Source: Datisca glomerata
Taxonomy: Eukaryota; Streptophyta; Magnoliopsida; Cucurbitales; Datiscaceae
Assembly (NCBI GenBank): GCA_003255025.1
Contig: QANY01013250.1
Location: forward strand, 1,845,023-1,909,022
Direction of reading: 5' to 3'
Length of the DNA: 64,000 bases
The notes under the pieces were generated by a model. That model did not search any database. It had not been told where the DNA came from and saw only the letters and a program-made list of their open reading frames with translations. A program made the position numbers and the translations under genes. This document shows positions 1 to 10,903 of the stretch, piece by piece (positions within the stretch are counted from its first letter, which is position 1; every line of letters begins with the position of its first letter).

Positions 1-1243
1 TGCTTTTTGTCCAGCAGTTATAGTTCCTGGAATCCATTATTCAGATGATAAATTGCTCCAAACCCGAATCTTTTCGTACGCTGATACTCAGAGACACCGT
101 CTTGGACCAAACTATCTGCAGCTCCCAGCTAATGCACCGAAATGTGCTCACCACAACAATCATCACGAGGGTTTCATGAATTTCATGCATAGGGATGAGG
201 AGGTGCTTGACAATAACTTTTTAATTATACCCTTTACATGTAAAGAGTAGTAGGCAAATATCTTAAATTGTTCTGATCAGAAAATTCGATGTTAATTTCA
301 GATCAATTACTTCCCTTCAAGACACACTCCTGTGCGTCATGCAGAGAGGTTCCCTGGTCCACCTGCTATCTGCAGTGGAAGACGTGAGAAGGTCAGCTTC
401 CGTCAATCGCTCTCCTTATATTGTTCCAATTGAGGCTTTTGCACAGCATAGTTTATTGAACTTCCTTATTGAGGATTGTCAAGTCATATTATGTTCCTCT
501 CAACTGATGTATTTTGAACTATACAAGCCACACATAAAAAAGCAATAATCGGTTCTCTTTTGCCGTTCTCTCTGTATATGATGGCTTTGATCTACCATGT
601 TATATTACGCATCATCAGAGAGACTTTTGAAATACTGCTTCATTTGAGACTGTCCCTTCTTTCTTGGGTGGAGGGATATTTGGGAATTCTTTGAATACCG
701 GTAGAACAAATGGCATGATAATTAAATCTGAAAATAAGTTCGCTTACTGATATGCATGTACTCTGGATTATGTGGTTATTGCAGACTATCATTGAGAAGG
801 AGAACAACTTCAAGCAACCTGGTGATAGATACCGATCCTGGGCATCAGACAGGTATGTTCATTTTTCGGCTGGTATTAACACCCTTATTGATGCATGCAT
901 GCCTAATAGAGTTTAAAAATGAATTCTTTTTTTTTTTCCCTGATATTTTCTCAGGCAAGAGCGATTCATCTGCCGCTGGGTTGATGCTTTATCTGACCCA
1001 CGGGTGACTCATGAAATTCGCAGCATCTGGATCTCATACTGGTCTCAGGTTAGTCTACTTCAATTCATTAAAAACAATAGTTTAACTTGAATTATCAAGA
1101 GTAGTTCTCAAAAGAAAATTTAACGATTAACAATACTTTAAAATGAGGAAATAATGGTGCTCTGTGCTGATGTTGTGGGACAGGCTGACCAATCTCTTGG
1201 TCAGAAGCTAGCATCTCGTCTCAATGTAAAGCCAAGCATTTGA
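1..1243 (+). CDS. CAT: Catalase, 3' part (five exons; begins before the window)
   Basis: Haem catalase, which breaks hydrogen peroxide into water and oxygen in peroxisomes. Exons read as 1-202, 302-391, 785-852, 955-1048 and 1184-1243, all with GT/AG introns; they join in one frame to about 170 residues ending at TGA. The first exon carries the proximal haem-ligand signature RIFSYADTQ (the Tyr binds haem iron) followed by RHRLGPNY and a His/Asn-rich stretch ([11 protein letters not shown]). Later exons give [17 protein letters not shown], the [16 protein letters not shown] block and the end [12 protein letters not shown] tripeptide about ten residues before the C-terminus fits the internal peroxisome-targeting signal known from plant catalases. 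Plant catalases are about 492 residues, so roughly the last third is here. No stop or frameshift is visible. Which paralogue (CAT1, CAT2 or CAT3) cannot be told from this part. Confidence 0.96.
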
Positions 1244-1865
1244 GGATCACCAGCCAGTCAAGTGCTTAAAAGTTAAAAAGGTGAGCTAGAAACAGCAAGT
1301 ACAATGAGATACATTTCCTTTGAGAAAATTTCTCATGTAATAATCCTTCTACTTGTATATTTTGTCGCTCTGACTGGATTTGGGATAAATGTATTGTTCT
1401 GTACATGCTTTGATTATGGGTTTTTAAGCTATTTTTGGATCTGAAGATATTGAAAGAAAAAAAAACGAGAAAAATGCTGCATGAAACATAAGCTAGATGA
1501 AGGAACTGGAAGGCTTAAATGAGTGATTTGGCAGATTTGGATTCTTACATATCCATTCATGTGGAACTTCATTTTACGATATATATATATATAAGAATAA
1601 TATGAGACATATCATATCATGTGTGTCCAGAAAGCCTTATGTTTTTGTTTTGAAAGAAGCTTGTACAGAGGGTTTTGATTGACAAAAAAGGTAGAAGGAA
1701 CAAAAAGGAAAAATGAAGAATTTAAAGAAATAATATGAATTGTATCATCTCTGTTTTACCGTGCTAAGTGTCCATAGTTCAATGAAACGGAATAACGAAA
1801 ATAAAAATCTGTGTACTCTTCCTTTTCTCAGCAACTTAAAAAAGTATATTGCCCAGAACTAAACC
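1244..1865 (+). other. Catalase 3' UTR and downstream flank
   Basis: Non-coding AT-rich DNA after the catalase stop. The first 200 bases or so, with T-rich stretches and a GGGATAAATG motif near 1380, are probably the 3' UTR and polyadenylation region, but I see no single clear AATAAA signal. Nothing else recognisable up to the transposon at 1869. Confidence 0.5.
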
Positions 1866-1868
1866 TAA

Positions 1869-2119
1869 GGCTGCTTTTGGTACGAGGGTATGTATATCTA
1901 AATGCTTGGAATGTAAAGGGAAATGAGAAATGCTTTTGTTTAGTATGAAAAATATGTATGTTTTGGGACGAGGGTATGTATATCTAAATATATGTTTTGG
2001 TACGAGGGAATGTAAGGGGAAATGAGAAATGATTTTGTTTAGTATGAAAAATATGCATGTCCAAATACCTGGAATGCAAGGAGATATGAGAAATGCTTTT
2101 GTTTAGTATGAAGAATTGT
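1869..2119 (+). repeat. Short tandem array, about 3 units of 60-100 bp
   Basis: The blocks TACGAGGGTATGTATATC, GGGAAATGAGAAATGCTTTT and GTTTAGTATGAAAAATATG recur three times with small differences at about 1880-1959, 1966-2059 and 2066-2119. The array lies just inside the left end of the Harbinger-like element. Confidence 0.6.
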
Positions 2120-2226
2120 GATAAGTTTTGGAAACCTGAAATGTGAAAACATCCTCATTTATACCCTAGAATTGAAGGATATTTTGATGGCTGACATTCT
2201 CAAATATTTTTTTTCTTTCATTTATG

Positions 2227-2611
2227 GTTGTTAAATTCTCGATTTGGATTATAGGATCTTACGATCTTATCTAACCCACACGATCTGATTTATAGGTAGA
2301 ATATTAAATTGGTAGAATCTTACGATCCTAATACGATCTTACTATCTCAATAGTCATAATTTTGTAAAGTATTCACAAGAAAATAATATAAAATTTATTT
2401 AATATGTTCAATTTTTAAAATGTTATTTATTTACTTAAATTGTAATTGGTACATTACTGAAATTTATCATTGATTAATTAATTATATTCAAAGAATTTTA
2501 ATTTTTAGTTTGGTAAATTGTACTTTTTTCATAATATTACTAGTATGTAGTAGGATCTTACGATTCAAGATTCGATTCTACGATCTGATTTAGGATCACG
2601 ATTCTGACAAC
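2227..2611. mobile_element. Candidate MITE nested in the Harbinger-like element
   Basis: The left end begins GTTGTTAAATTCTCGAT and the right end, reverse-complemented, begins GTTGTCAGAATCGTGAT. Both ends carry many GATCTTACGATC-like motifs pointing inward. The pattern resembles plant MITEs with GTTGTCA ends. I found no clean target duplication, so this is only a candidate. Confidence 0.35.
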
Positions 2612-2801
2612 TTTGTTTTCATTGATAACATTTTTTGCTCATTCAATTAAAACAAATAATGTAATTTAATATTTTCATAATTATATTATCACATTCTCAA
2701 TTGTTATCAAATAAAATAATCGTAACTTTTTAAATCTTTACTCTCTCACGATCTTATTCTGAAAATTATTTATTCTCGATTTCATACCAAACCACCCCTA
2801 A

Positions 2802-4897
2802 TCCTATAAAATCCATAGAATTCCAAATTCTGGAATTTGGCATTTTTTTTGCCTGTGCAATAGAAGTGCATCCCTCAATAACAATCAATCTGGTCATGAG
2901 CTTTTATTGACTTCAAGATCATATCGTGTTTAACCAAACGGTTTAGCTACAGTAGTGTGACTTTGAGATTTTTTTTATTTAAAATAATATTTATTTAACA
3001 AAAGTTATTAATTAAAACATAAAGCACCACTAACTATGAGAAACATGTGTTAATGTTTCTTAAAATGCTTTTAAATATAAATAAATATACTTTTAAAGTA
3101 TATTTAAATATTAATGCAAAATGAGATATGAAGTAATTATTAACAAAAATGAAAATGTTAGTGCATGAGCGGCTCATTTTAATGTTTACATGCACGTATG
3201 AACTTTATATTTTTTTATATATAATAGTGACCATTTTTATTATAGAAAGCTTTAAACTTAGTTGTAGAGGTATTGGACTACTAGTTATTTCAGTTAGTAT
3301 ATAGTATTAGTTATTGGTTATATTTGCATCTACTATTTTTTAGGAGATATTTTTACTAATTATTTCTTTAACAGAGTGACTCTGGTCAAAATCCCTAACA
3401 AATAATAGTGTTGTTCCAATATATGAAAAATGGAAGGGGTTTTGTCTCGAAGATATTTACTTTTAAATATCTATTGTATGCGTGAGTGGACTTGTAGCAA
3501 AATATTTTTAATAGCTTGAAAGCTCTTAAGACAGCTTGTTTACTATCCTGTTAAGGGTCTGACTATTTATATATCATCTCAGAGGTTTCATAACAAAGAT
3601 CATGTTAGAGAGATCCATGTCGTTGAACTCATATCTAAATGGCCCAAGGGAGCTTGGTACAAACACTAAGGTCTATACTTTTTTTTCTTTTTTTGCCTTT
3701 TTCTCTTAGCTACAACATATTTGAGTGTCCATATTTAACAGGAACTATCCAAATCTAATATAGAGAATCTCTATCCATTTAAATACTTTTAGTTATAAAC
3801 ATGTTCAATGTTCAATCACATCATAATTCTTATATGGTGAAATTTGAACATACATGATTCAAATATGATTTTCTTTAATATGGAATCAATGACTCTAAAG
3901 CTTTTTAAAACTAATAAGAAGATGGATGGAATTGCATAAATATTATGTCTCAGCTCTTTCAGCTGTAGTGAACTTGACAAAATATATTTTGACAAGGAAG
4001 ACAAAAAATTAATTAAGATAACATAATATAATAGGATTAAAATTTCTATTAAGAATGAAATTTAAATTGAATGTTAAGATTTAAATTTGTTTAATAAAGC
4101 GTACAATAGTCAACTAGCTTCTTCGCCATTAACAAACTTCTTAGCAAGTACAAAACCTTAAAAAATCATCATTACATCATTACAAGCTTGTATATTTCCA
4201 TCATCAATGTTTTTAAATGATATTATGATTAATAAATTATTAGCTAATTATTTTAGCTATTTTATATTTTCATAGTATTTGTCTACCATAATATTTCATT
4301 TTCAAATTCAAACTATTAACTATTGTTGGATTCAGGGCGGAGGCCATCTATTAGTGAAGGGAGGCTTGCCCCAGCTTTCATCATGTAATTTTTATGTATG
4401 CATATATGATGATGTGTATAATTATATATCAATCTGCTATTTGCTCTTCTTTTAATTTATAAAATTATAAAAGTTTATACTATTTGTCTTTTTAAATTTA
4501 GAAAATTACCAAAATATTTTTTATTTGTCCCCTTTAAATTTGTACAATTACCAAACAATATATTATTTATCTTATTTAAATTTTTAAAATTACCAAATTT
4601 TATAAATATGTTTTATTTATTATTATATTAAATAGCATGAGATTCGAAAATAAAATTGCCCCTCTTCTATAAAACTTCTAACCTTGCCCCTGGGACTATA
4701 CCCATCAAAAATCAAATGAAAATGAAAATGCCATAAAACTTAACGCTGATGTAATGCATTTTCAATTAGCTTTTTAGTGCACTTTTATTATCTTTTTTTA
4801 TGTATATTATGTAATATGCTATGTGATTCATATAATAAATTATTTTAAATGTATTCCTCTATTAAAAAATAAGTAGTTCTATGTCGATCAAATAATT
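2802..4897. other. AT-rich intergenic DNA, no gene seen
   Basis: No credible coding frame on either strand. The piece around 4330-4700 has GC-richer phrases (GGCGGAGGCC..., CTTGCCCC and, at the far end, TTGCCCCTGGGAC) resembling the ends of decayed plant transposons, but I could not define borders. Confidence 0.4.
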
Positions 4898-5026
4898 GAT
4901 CAAGTTTTAAATGATCAAGTGATGCGCGCCAACCATTTATATGTTTTCTTGTCAAATCATTTTAATGAATCATCAAAATCAACTTATAAATGATTGACAC
5001 ATCACTTGATCACTTAAAATTTGATC
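4898..5026. repeat. Hairpin-forming inverted repeat (possible foldback MITE)
   Basis: Arms at 4898-4947 and 4981-5026 are inverted copies: the left arm reads GATCAAGTTTTAAATGATCA and onward, and the reverse complement of the right arm reads GATCAAATTTTAAGTGATCA and onward, with a spacer of about 33 bp. This would fold into a long stem. No target duplication is evident. Confidence 0.5.
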
Positions 5027-5811
5027 ACTCTAAAATTATTTTTAAAAAAGGGACCATTCATTTATACCATGTTTTCTCCTTGAATTTATTATCTTTTAGA
5101 AATTAAAATTAATCACTAGAGAATCTTAATGTCAATAGAATAATCTAGAGAATGAAGTGAAGGTATGTTTGAGAGTGTTGTTTATGAATAAAACACTTTT
5201 ATATATTGAAATAATAGTATTTTAATAAAACTTATTCCATATTCATTTTTATTAATCATTTGAGGATATATTTATTTATACTTTAAATATTTTAAAAAAA
5301 CTTAAATATATATATATATATATATNTTTAAGAATATGATAACATAATTCAAATAATAACATTTTAAAAGTATAAGAAACGTAATGAGCTCTAACTTCAA
5401 GAGATTTTATTTGCTTTTTTTTAAGATGACTTTATATGCTTTGATCATCAACTTTAAGATTTATTTTATAGTGAAAGTGGGTGACGTCTGAAGCTTAAAG
5501 TAGTTGCTATTTGTAATAGAAATAGCAAAATGGATTTATAATGGATGTGAGTAGTGATACCAAATTCATTAAATATAAGCCAATGGATTGGCCTGTGCCC
5601 ACTACGAGGTGTTGAGTCATGTCTTACATCGAATAACAAAGTTTTGCTTTTACCCATAATATCAAAATATTAGTTTGGTCATTAGCTATAAATATTTATA
5701 GTTAGTCAAATATATAAGTATATTCTTCACTTAATACTATGGTTTTATATTCGTATATTTGAAGAAAATATAAAGTAAGTAAATTTAAATTGTGAAGTCA
5801 ACGTGTAGTCA
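5027..5811. other. AT-rich spacer with a (TA)n tract and one N
   Basis: Non-coding. An alternating TA run at about 5305-5325 ends at an undetermined base (5326). The last bases, AGTCA at 5807-5811, are the target duplication of the following retrotransposon. Confidence 0.5.
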
Positions 5812-7951
5812 TGTAATGCCCCGATTCTCGAGGGTTAAACATGCTTGAAATTTCAAGATTTAAAAATTTTCCAATTCAATTAAAACCCTAATTTGAGAAA
5901 ATCCCCAAATTAGAAACCCTAATCTTGCCCTAATTTTTAACTTTAAATAGCGGAAGCATAAAAATTATTTTAAAATAATATTAACTCATTAAACTGAAAT
6001 AAATGATTCATTAAACTGTAATAAAGTGAAGCACGAAAATTCATATGACATGAAAGATTAAACATAAATATTCATAAATATATGAAATAATTGAAGTCAT
6101 AATTAAACTTAGAAATCATAATCGTGCTTGCTATGGCAGTCCCTCACTCCTGCTGCTCATCATCATCTGCAACACAATCATCTATGGTGGGTGAGTATGA
6201 AAAATACTCAGTAAGTAAATTCACATACTAATGAGTTTCACATGACATAAATGTAAACAAATAACTCATGTAAATTTATTTCACACGTTCACAGGTCGCA
6301 TAAAATACTTGTAACAATACATCGATTTCATGATTAACATATAACTTGAACTTGTACTTATACATGCCAATACTTATACTTTCTTGATCATAATTCGACT
6401 AGGCATATCCCTCGATTAACAACCTAACCAAAACTATTTCACAACTTGAAGAACTTGTAACATGAACGTGAACATGACAGATTGAGTGTCCTGAAACTTG
6501 ATGTCACTTAAGGTTATCTGAACCTCAAGGACACTAACATGAACATGGTGACACCCAACTGTACAACTTGATAACATGACGTGAACAATCTGGTTACTTG
6601 ATAACCAATGGACATGACTAAATCTACTTCTTGTTTACTTATCATTTTTTTACTTGAGTTAATATTCATATTGCACGTTATCACATATACATAAGTAAAC
6701 ATACAACTTGTTCATGAACATAAACACATAACTACTACATGTATAACTCAAAATATAATCATACATAAGATGGTAAATAATTTCATCATAATATGGAAAA
6801 CAAATAAAATACTTGATCATAAAATTGAACATAAAGAAATAATAAAACAATTATATATTCTACACTTATAACATATAAACTGAATTATTATGTAAATCCA
6901 CTTACCTTGATTCGCTACGAATTAAATTTAGCAACTAATGACCTGAAATCCAAGGATCCCAGATCACAACAAATTCATATAATATCTACAATTATTAAAA
7001 TAACTAAGCGATGTTAGAAACAGATGAAAACCACAACGGGTGAAATTATCAAATGGTTTAAAACGGTTCAACAAGGTTCGGGTGGTCTGAATTGGTTCAG
7101 TTCTGCTATTTTGGGCCGGTTCAGTCTGATCGGGTTGAACTGGTCTAGTTTGACCGAGTTGGTTCAATCCGGCCCGGTCTGACTGAACCAGTTCAGCCTG
7201 GTCTGGTCTGATTGAACCAGTTTAGTTCAGGTGAACCCGTTCAAAAGAAGGGAAAAAATAGAAAAGGAAGACGAAGAAGAGGGGGGGGAGAGAGAGACGC
7301 AACAGGGGGACGGAGGAGAGAGAGAAACAGAACAAAGAGGGGGGAGGGAGACGAAGAAGAGGGAGAGAGAGAGACGCACAGAGGGGGGAGAGAGAGACAG
7401 AACAGAAAGGGGGGAGAGAGAGACAGAACAGAGAGGGGGGACGAAGGAGAGAGATATAATAGAGAGGGGAATGAGACGAAGAAGAGGGAGAGACAGACGC
7501 ACAGAGAGACCCTAAACCCTAAACCGAAGAGAGAGAGAGAGAGAGAGAGAACATAGAGGGGGAAAAGAGAGAGAGAGAGAGAGAGACAGAACAGAGAGGG
7601 GGAAAAGAGAGAGAGACAGAACAGAGAGGGGGAGAGAGACGAAGAAGAGGAAGAGAGAGACACACAGAGAGGGGGAAGAGAGAGAGACAGAAATCATACC
7701 TTGATTAATGGAGGATAATTGATGAAGAAGAAACTAGATGAAGTAGAGATGTGCAATCATATAAAAATGGGAGAGAGAGTTGTAGGTGGTTACAAGGATT
7801 AGCTTGAGATAACAAAAGAGAGATTTGGGGGAAAATGGTTTAGAGAGAACACAAAAGAAACAAATAGGGTGGTTCAGGGTGTAAGTGCATATATGGTGTG
7901 AGTGAGTTCTAAATTATAAAAATACCCTTTATTAAAAACTTGGGTATTACA
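5812..7951 (-). repeat. 3' LTR of the Tekay-like element
   Basis: About 2.14 kb, matching 12503-14597 along its length. It starts TGTAATGCCCCGATTCTCGA and ends GGGTATTACA. It contains a cluster of GGTTCA/TGAACC motifs (7065-7225) and a long purine-rich tract. The copies differ by scattered substitutions and small indels. Confidence 0.92.
7259..7690 (+). repeat. Purine-rich GAGAG/GGGG tract in the LTR
   Basis: About 430 bp of nearly pure purine on the plus strand, built from GAGAGAGA runs and GAGGGGG phrases. It opens frames of Arg/Glu/Gly or Ser/Leu/Pro on both strands, which are compositional artefacts. It holds two telomere-type CCCTAAA units at about 7510-7523 that I do not see in the matching tract of the other LTR. 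Confidence 0.85.
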
Positions 7952-7966
7952 TTCTCCCCTTCTTAA
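7952..7966 (-). other. Polypurine tract of the Tekay-like element
   Basis: Read on the minus strand, AAGAAGGGGAGAA lies directly against the 3' LTR. This is the expected primer for plus-strand DNA synthesis during reverse transcription. Confidence 0.75.
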
Positions 7967-7994
7967 GAACTTTCATCCCCAAAAGGAAAATACC

Positions 7995-9360
7995 TTACAG
8001 AAATAACTCTAGATACTTGATACGTATCTCAGCTTCTCGTTCCCATGTTGTTTCCTCGATTCGATGATTTTTCCGAAGAATCTTGACTAGTTGAACCAGT
8101 CTATTATGAAGCGTTTGTTTCCTGTGCTCTAGAACTCTGATTCGCTTCTCCTCATAAGTGAGATCATCACGAACTTGCAGAGGTTCAAAATCAATGACAT
8201 GCGTTGGGTCAGACACGTATTTGCGAAGCATTGAGACGTGAAACACATTATGAACACCTGAAAGAGCTGTGGTAAAGCGAGTCGGTATGCCAAAGGATCG
8301 ATACGATCCAAAATCTCAAACGGGCCAATAAATCTGGGACTCAGCTTCCCCTTGCGACCAAAGCGCATAACGCCTTTCAATGGGGCAACTTTGAGAAACA
8401 CATGATCACCCACTTCAAATTCGAGATCCTTCCTCCTAACATCTGCGTAACACTTTTGCCTACTCTGAGCAGTCTTCATTCTATCTCTGATTTTCTGAAT
8501 AGATTCATTCATGGACTGAACCAAGTCAAAGCCCAAAAGCTTTCGTTCGCCAACTTCATCCCAATGAACCGACGACTGACATTTCTTTCTATAAAGTGCC
8601 TCAAACGGAGCCATACCGATCGTCGCCTGATAACTGTTATTATTAGCAAACTCCACGAGTGCCAAGTGTGCGTCCCAACTACCAGAGAAATCCAAGACAC
8701 AAGCTCAAAGCATATCTTCTAACGTCTGAATTGTTCGCTCAGATTTCCCATCAGATTGCGAATGAAAAGCTGTACTGAAATTCAATTGTGTTCCCAAAGC
8801 TTTTTGTAGGCTCCGTCAAAAGTTTAACGTGAACCATGGATCTCGATCTGCTACTATAGACACTGGAACCCTATGAAGTCGAACAATCTCGCGAACATAT
8901 AACCGAGCCCAATCCTCAACTGAAAATGTAGTCTTACCAGGCAAAAAGTATGCAAACTTGGTAAGACGATCCACCATAACCCAAATGGAGTTAAAACCCT
9001 TTACCGTTCTCGGTAGCCCGAAATGAAATCCATAGTTACGTGTTCCCACTTCCATTCAGGAATACTTAAAGGTTGTAACACCCCAGATGGTCGCTGTCTT
9101 TGAGCCTTGATCTGTTGACACACCAAACACTTACTAACAAATTCAGTAATGTCACGCTTCATACCATTCCACCAATAATGTAACTTTAACGTGATACATC
9201 TTAGTACTACCAGGGTGGACAGTGTATGGTGAACTATGAGCCTCCGTGAGCAATTCCTGCCTAATGAGTGCATGTTAAGGAACACACAGTCTCCCATGAA
9301 AGCGAAGAGATGAATCGTCACTAATTTCAAACCCTTGTCTTTTGTCTGAACCCACTTCAC
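7995..9360 (-). pseudogene. Tekay-like integrase with C-terminal chromodomain-like tail
   Basis: From the 9360 side: a zinc-binding part with CLVCQQIKAQRQRPSG, then MDFI (first catalytic Asp), [12 protein letters not shown], the second Asp in VADRDPWFT, and a region at about 8720-8815 with DGKSERTIQTLEDML (catalytic Glu). After a stop follows the GPFEILDRI...AYRLALP segment and a last part with HVSMLRKYV, DFEPLQV and TWEREAEIR, which resembles a chromodomain tail that directs insertion to marked chromatin. The frame breaks between 9001 and 9055, near 8816 and near 8695, so no full product can be made. Confidence 0.85.
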
Positions 9361-9409
9361 TATGAGTTAGAAGCAACTCCGAGTCTGAGTTCTGTGCATC
9401 AATAATACG

Positions 9410-10192
9410 CTACTGTAACGATGGTTGAACTGTGAGCTGGGCTAGTTGTGTTGTAGTATCCTTCAGCAACACTTGAATCTCAGCACGTTTCAAATCCTCC
9501 AAGATATGTCCTTGAGAAGTAATAAGAGCTGCTGAATGAGCTGATTTTTGACTTAAGGCATCAGCCACTACATTTGCCTTTCCTGGGTGATAAATGATCT
9601 CGCAGTCATAACCCTTCACCAATTCCAACCAACGAGGCTGCCTCATGTTAAGTTCTTTCTGAGTGAAAAGGTACTTAAGGCTCTTATGATCTGTGTAAAT
9701 CTGACATTTATAGCCATACAAATAATGTCTCCAGATCTTGAGGGCAAAAATAATTGCAGCCAACTCCAAATCATGAGTAGGATAATTCTGTTCATAGGGC
9801 TTGAGCTGGCGAGATGCATATGCTATGACATTTCCTTGTTGCATCAAAACGCAATCCAAACCTCTTTTAGAAGCATCACTGTATATCACAAAGTCACTCT
9901 TACTATCTGGAATGGTCAACACTGGTGCTGTCACTAATTTTTATTTAAGGCTCTGAAAACATTTCTCACACTCGGCCGTCCAAGAAAAGGTGGCATTCTT
10001 CCTGGTCAACTGAGTAAGTGGGATAGAAATCTTTGAAAAAAATTCAACAAAACTTCTATAATAACCTGCTAAACCTAGAAAACTGTGAACTTCCCCAACA
10101 TTTGTCAGTTGAAGCCAGTTAAGCACTGCTTCAATCTTAGACGGGTCAACCAAGATTCCATCTTGAGATACCACATGACCAAGGAATGACAC
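9410..10192 (-). pseudogene. Tekay-like RNase H and RT thumb region
   Basis: Two frames. The upper one (10192-9941) has [22 protein letters not shown] and [14 protein letters not shown], the RT connection of Ty3/gypsy polyproteins. The lower one (9934-9410) is RNase [16 protein letters not shown] (first catalytic Asp), [18 protein letters not shown] (Glu), [13 protein letters not shown] (Asp) and [12 protein letters not shown]. The two are separated by a stop near 9938. The catalytic residues are present. Confidence 0.88.
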
Positions 10193-10269
10193 TTGCTGAA
10201 GCCAAAACTCACACTTCTGGAATTTGGCATATAACTGGTGTCTTTAATGTTTGCAAAACAATCCTGAGA

Positions 10270-10876
10270 TGATTCATATGTTCGGCCTCCGATCTAGAGT
10301 ACACCAGAATATCATCACTACAAACTCGTAATGGCCGTAACGAGTGCGAAATGTTGTCTTAGAAATATCCTCATTTTGAATCCTGAGCTGATGGTATCCT
10401 GATCTTAAATCAATCTTAGAGAATACTGATACTCCCTGAAGTTGATCGAACAAATCCTTAATGCGCGGTAACAGATACTTATTCTTGATAGTGACTTTAT
10501 TCAATTCACTGTAGTCAATGCATAGCCTCATTGATCCATCCTTCTTTTTAACAAATAACACTGGAGCACCCCAAGGCGAAATACTGGGTCTTTTGAAATC
10601 CTTATCCAGTAATTCTTGAAGTTGATCTTTAAGTTCTTTCAATTCTGCAGGAGCCATACGATACGGAGCTTTAGATATAGGGGCAGTTCCTGGTACCAAC
10701 TCAATATGAAAATTCATCTCTCGAGGAGGAGGAAGTCCCGACAAATTATCAGGAAAAACATCCAAGAATTCAGAAACGACCAGGACCAATCCAATATCAA
10801 CATGTGTTTTAGTTGTATCCACAACAGAAGCTAAGTAACCCCAGTTACCACGATCAAGTAGGCGCTGTGCCCGCAA
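10270..10876 (-). pseudogene. Tekay-like reverse transcriptase with a core deletion
   Basis: Contains [62 protein letters not shown] (motif A, catalytic Asp present) and [14 protein letters not shown]. Right after YEFVV the expected MPFG...NAP segment and the first half of the YxDD loop are missing. DDILVYS follows at once in another frame, at about 10312-10332. About 100 bases are therefore lost across the palm domain. Confidence 0.88.
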
Positions 10877-10903
10877 AGCAGATATAACCTTCGGTATTGA
10901 GCA

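Larger units (their letters stand above)
1869..2798. mobile_element. PIF/Harbinger (Tourist-like) non-autonomous element
   Basis: The left end GGCTGCTTTTGGTACGAGGG and the reverse complement of the right end, GGGGTGGTTTGGTATGAAAT, form imperfect terminal inverted repeats of about 20 bp. TAA stands on both sides (1866-1868 and 2799-2801). A TAA target duplication with GGG/TTTGGT-type ends is typical of PIF/Harbinger and Tourist elements. There is no transposase frame, so it is non-autonomous. At about 930 bp it is long for a MITE because of internal repeats and a probable nested element. Confidence 0.55.

Noticed and set aside
4330..4700. Decayed transposon with GCCCC-rich ends
   Set aside because: Phrases are suggestive but no inverted repeat or target duplication could be matched.
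7212..7697. Arg/Glu-rich and Ser/Leu-rich proteins on both strands
   Set aside because: All are translations of a low-complexity purine tract in an LTR; the same happens at 13850-14343.
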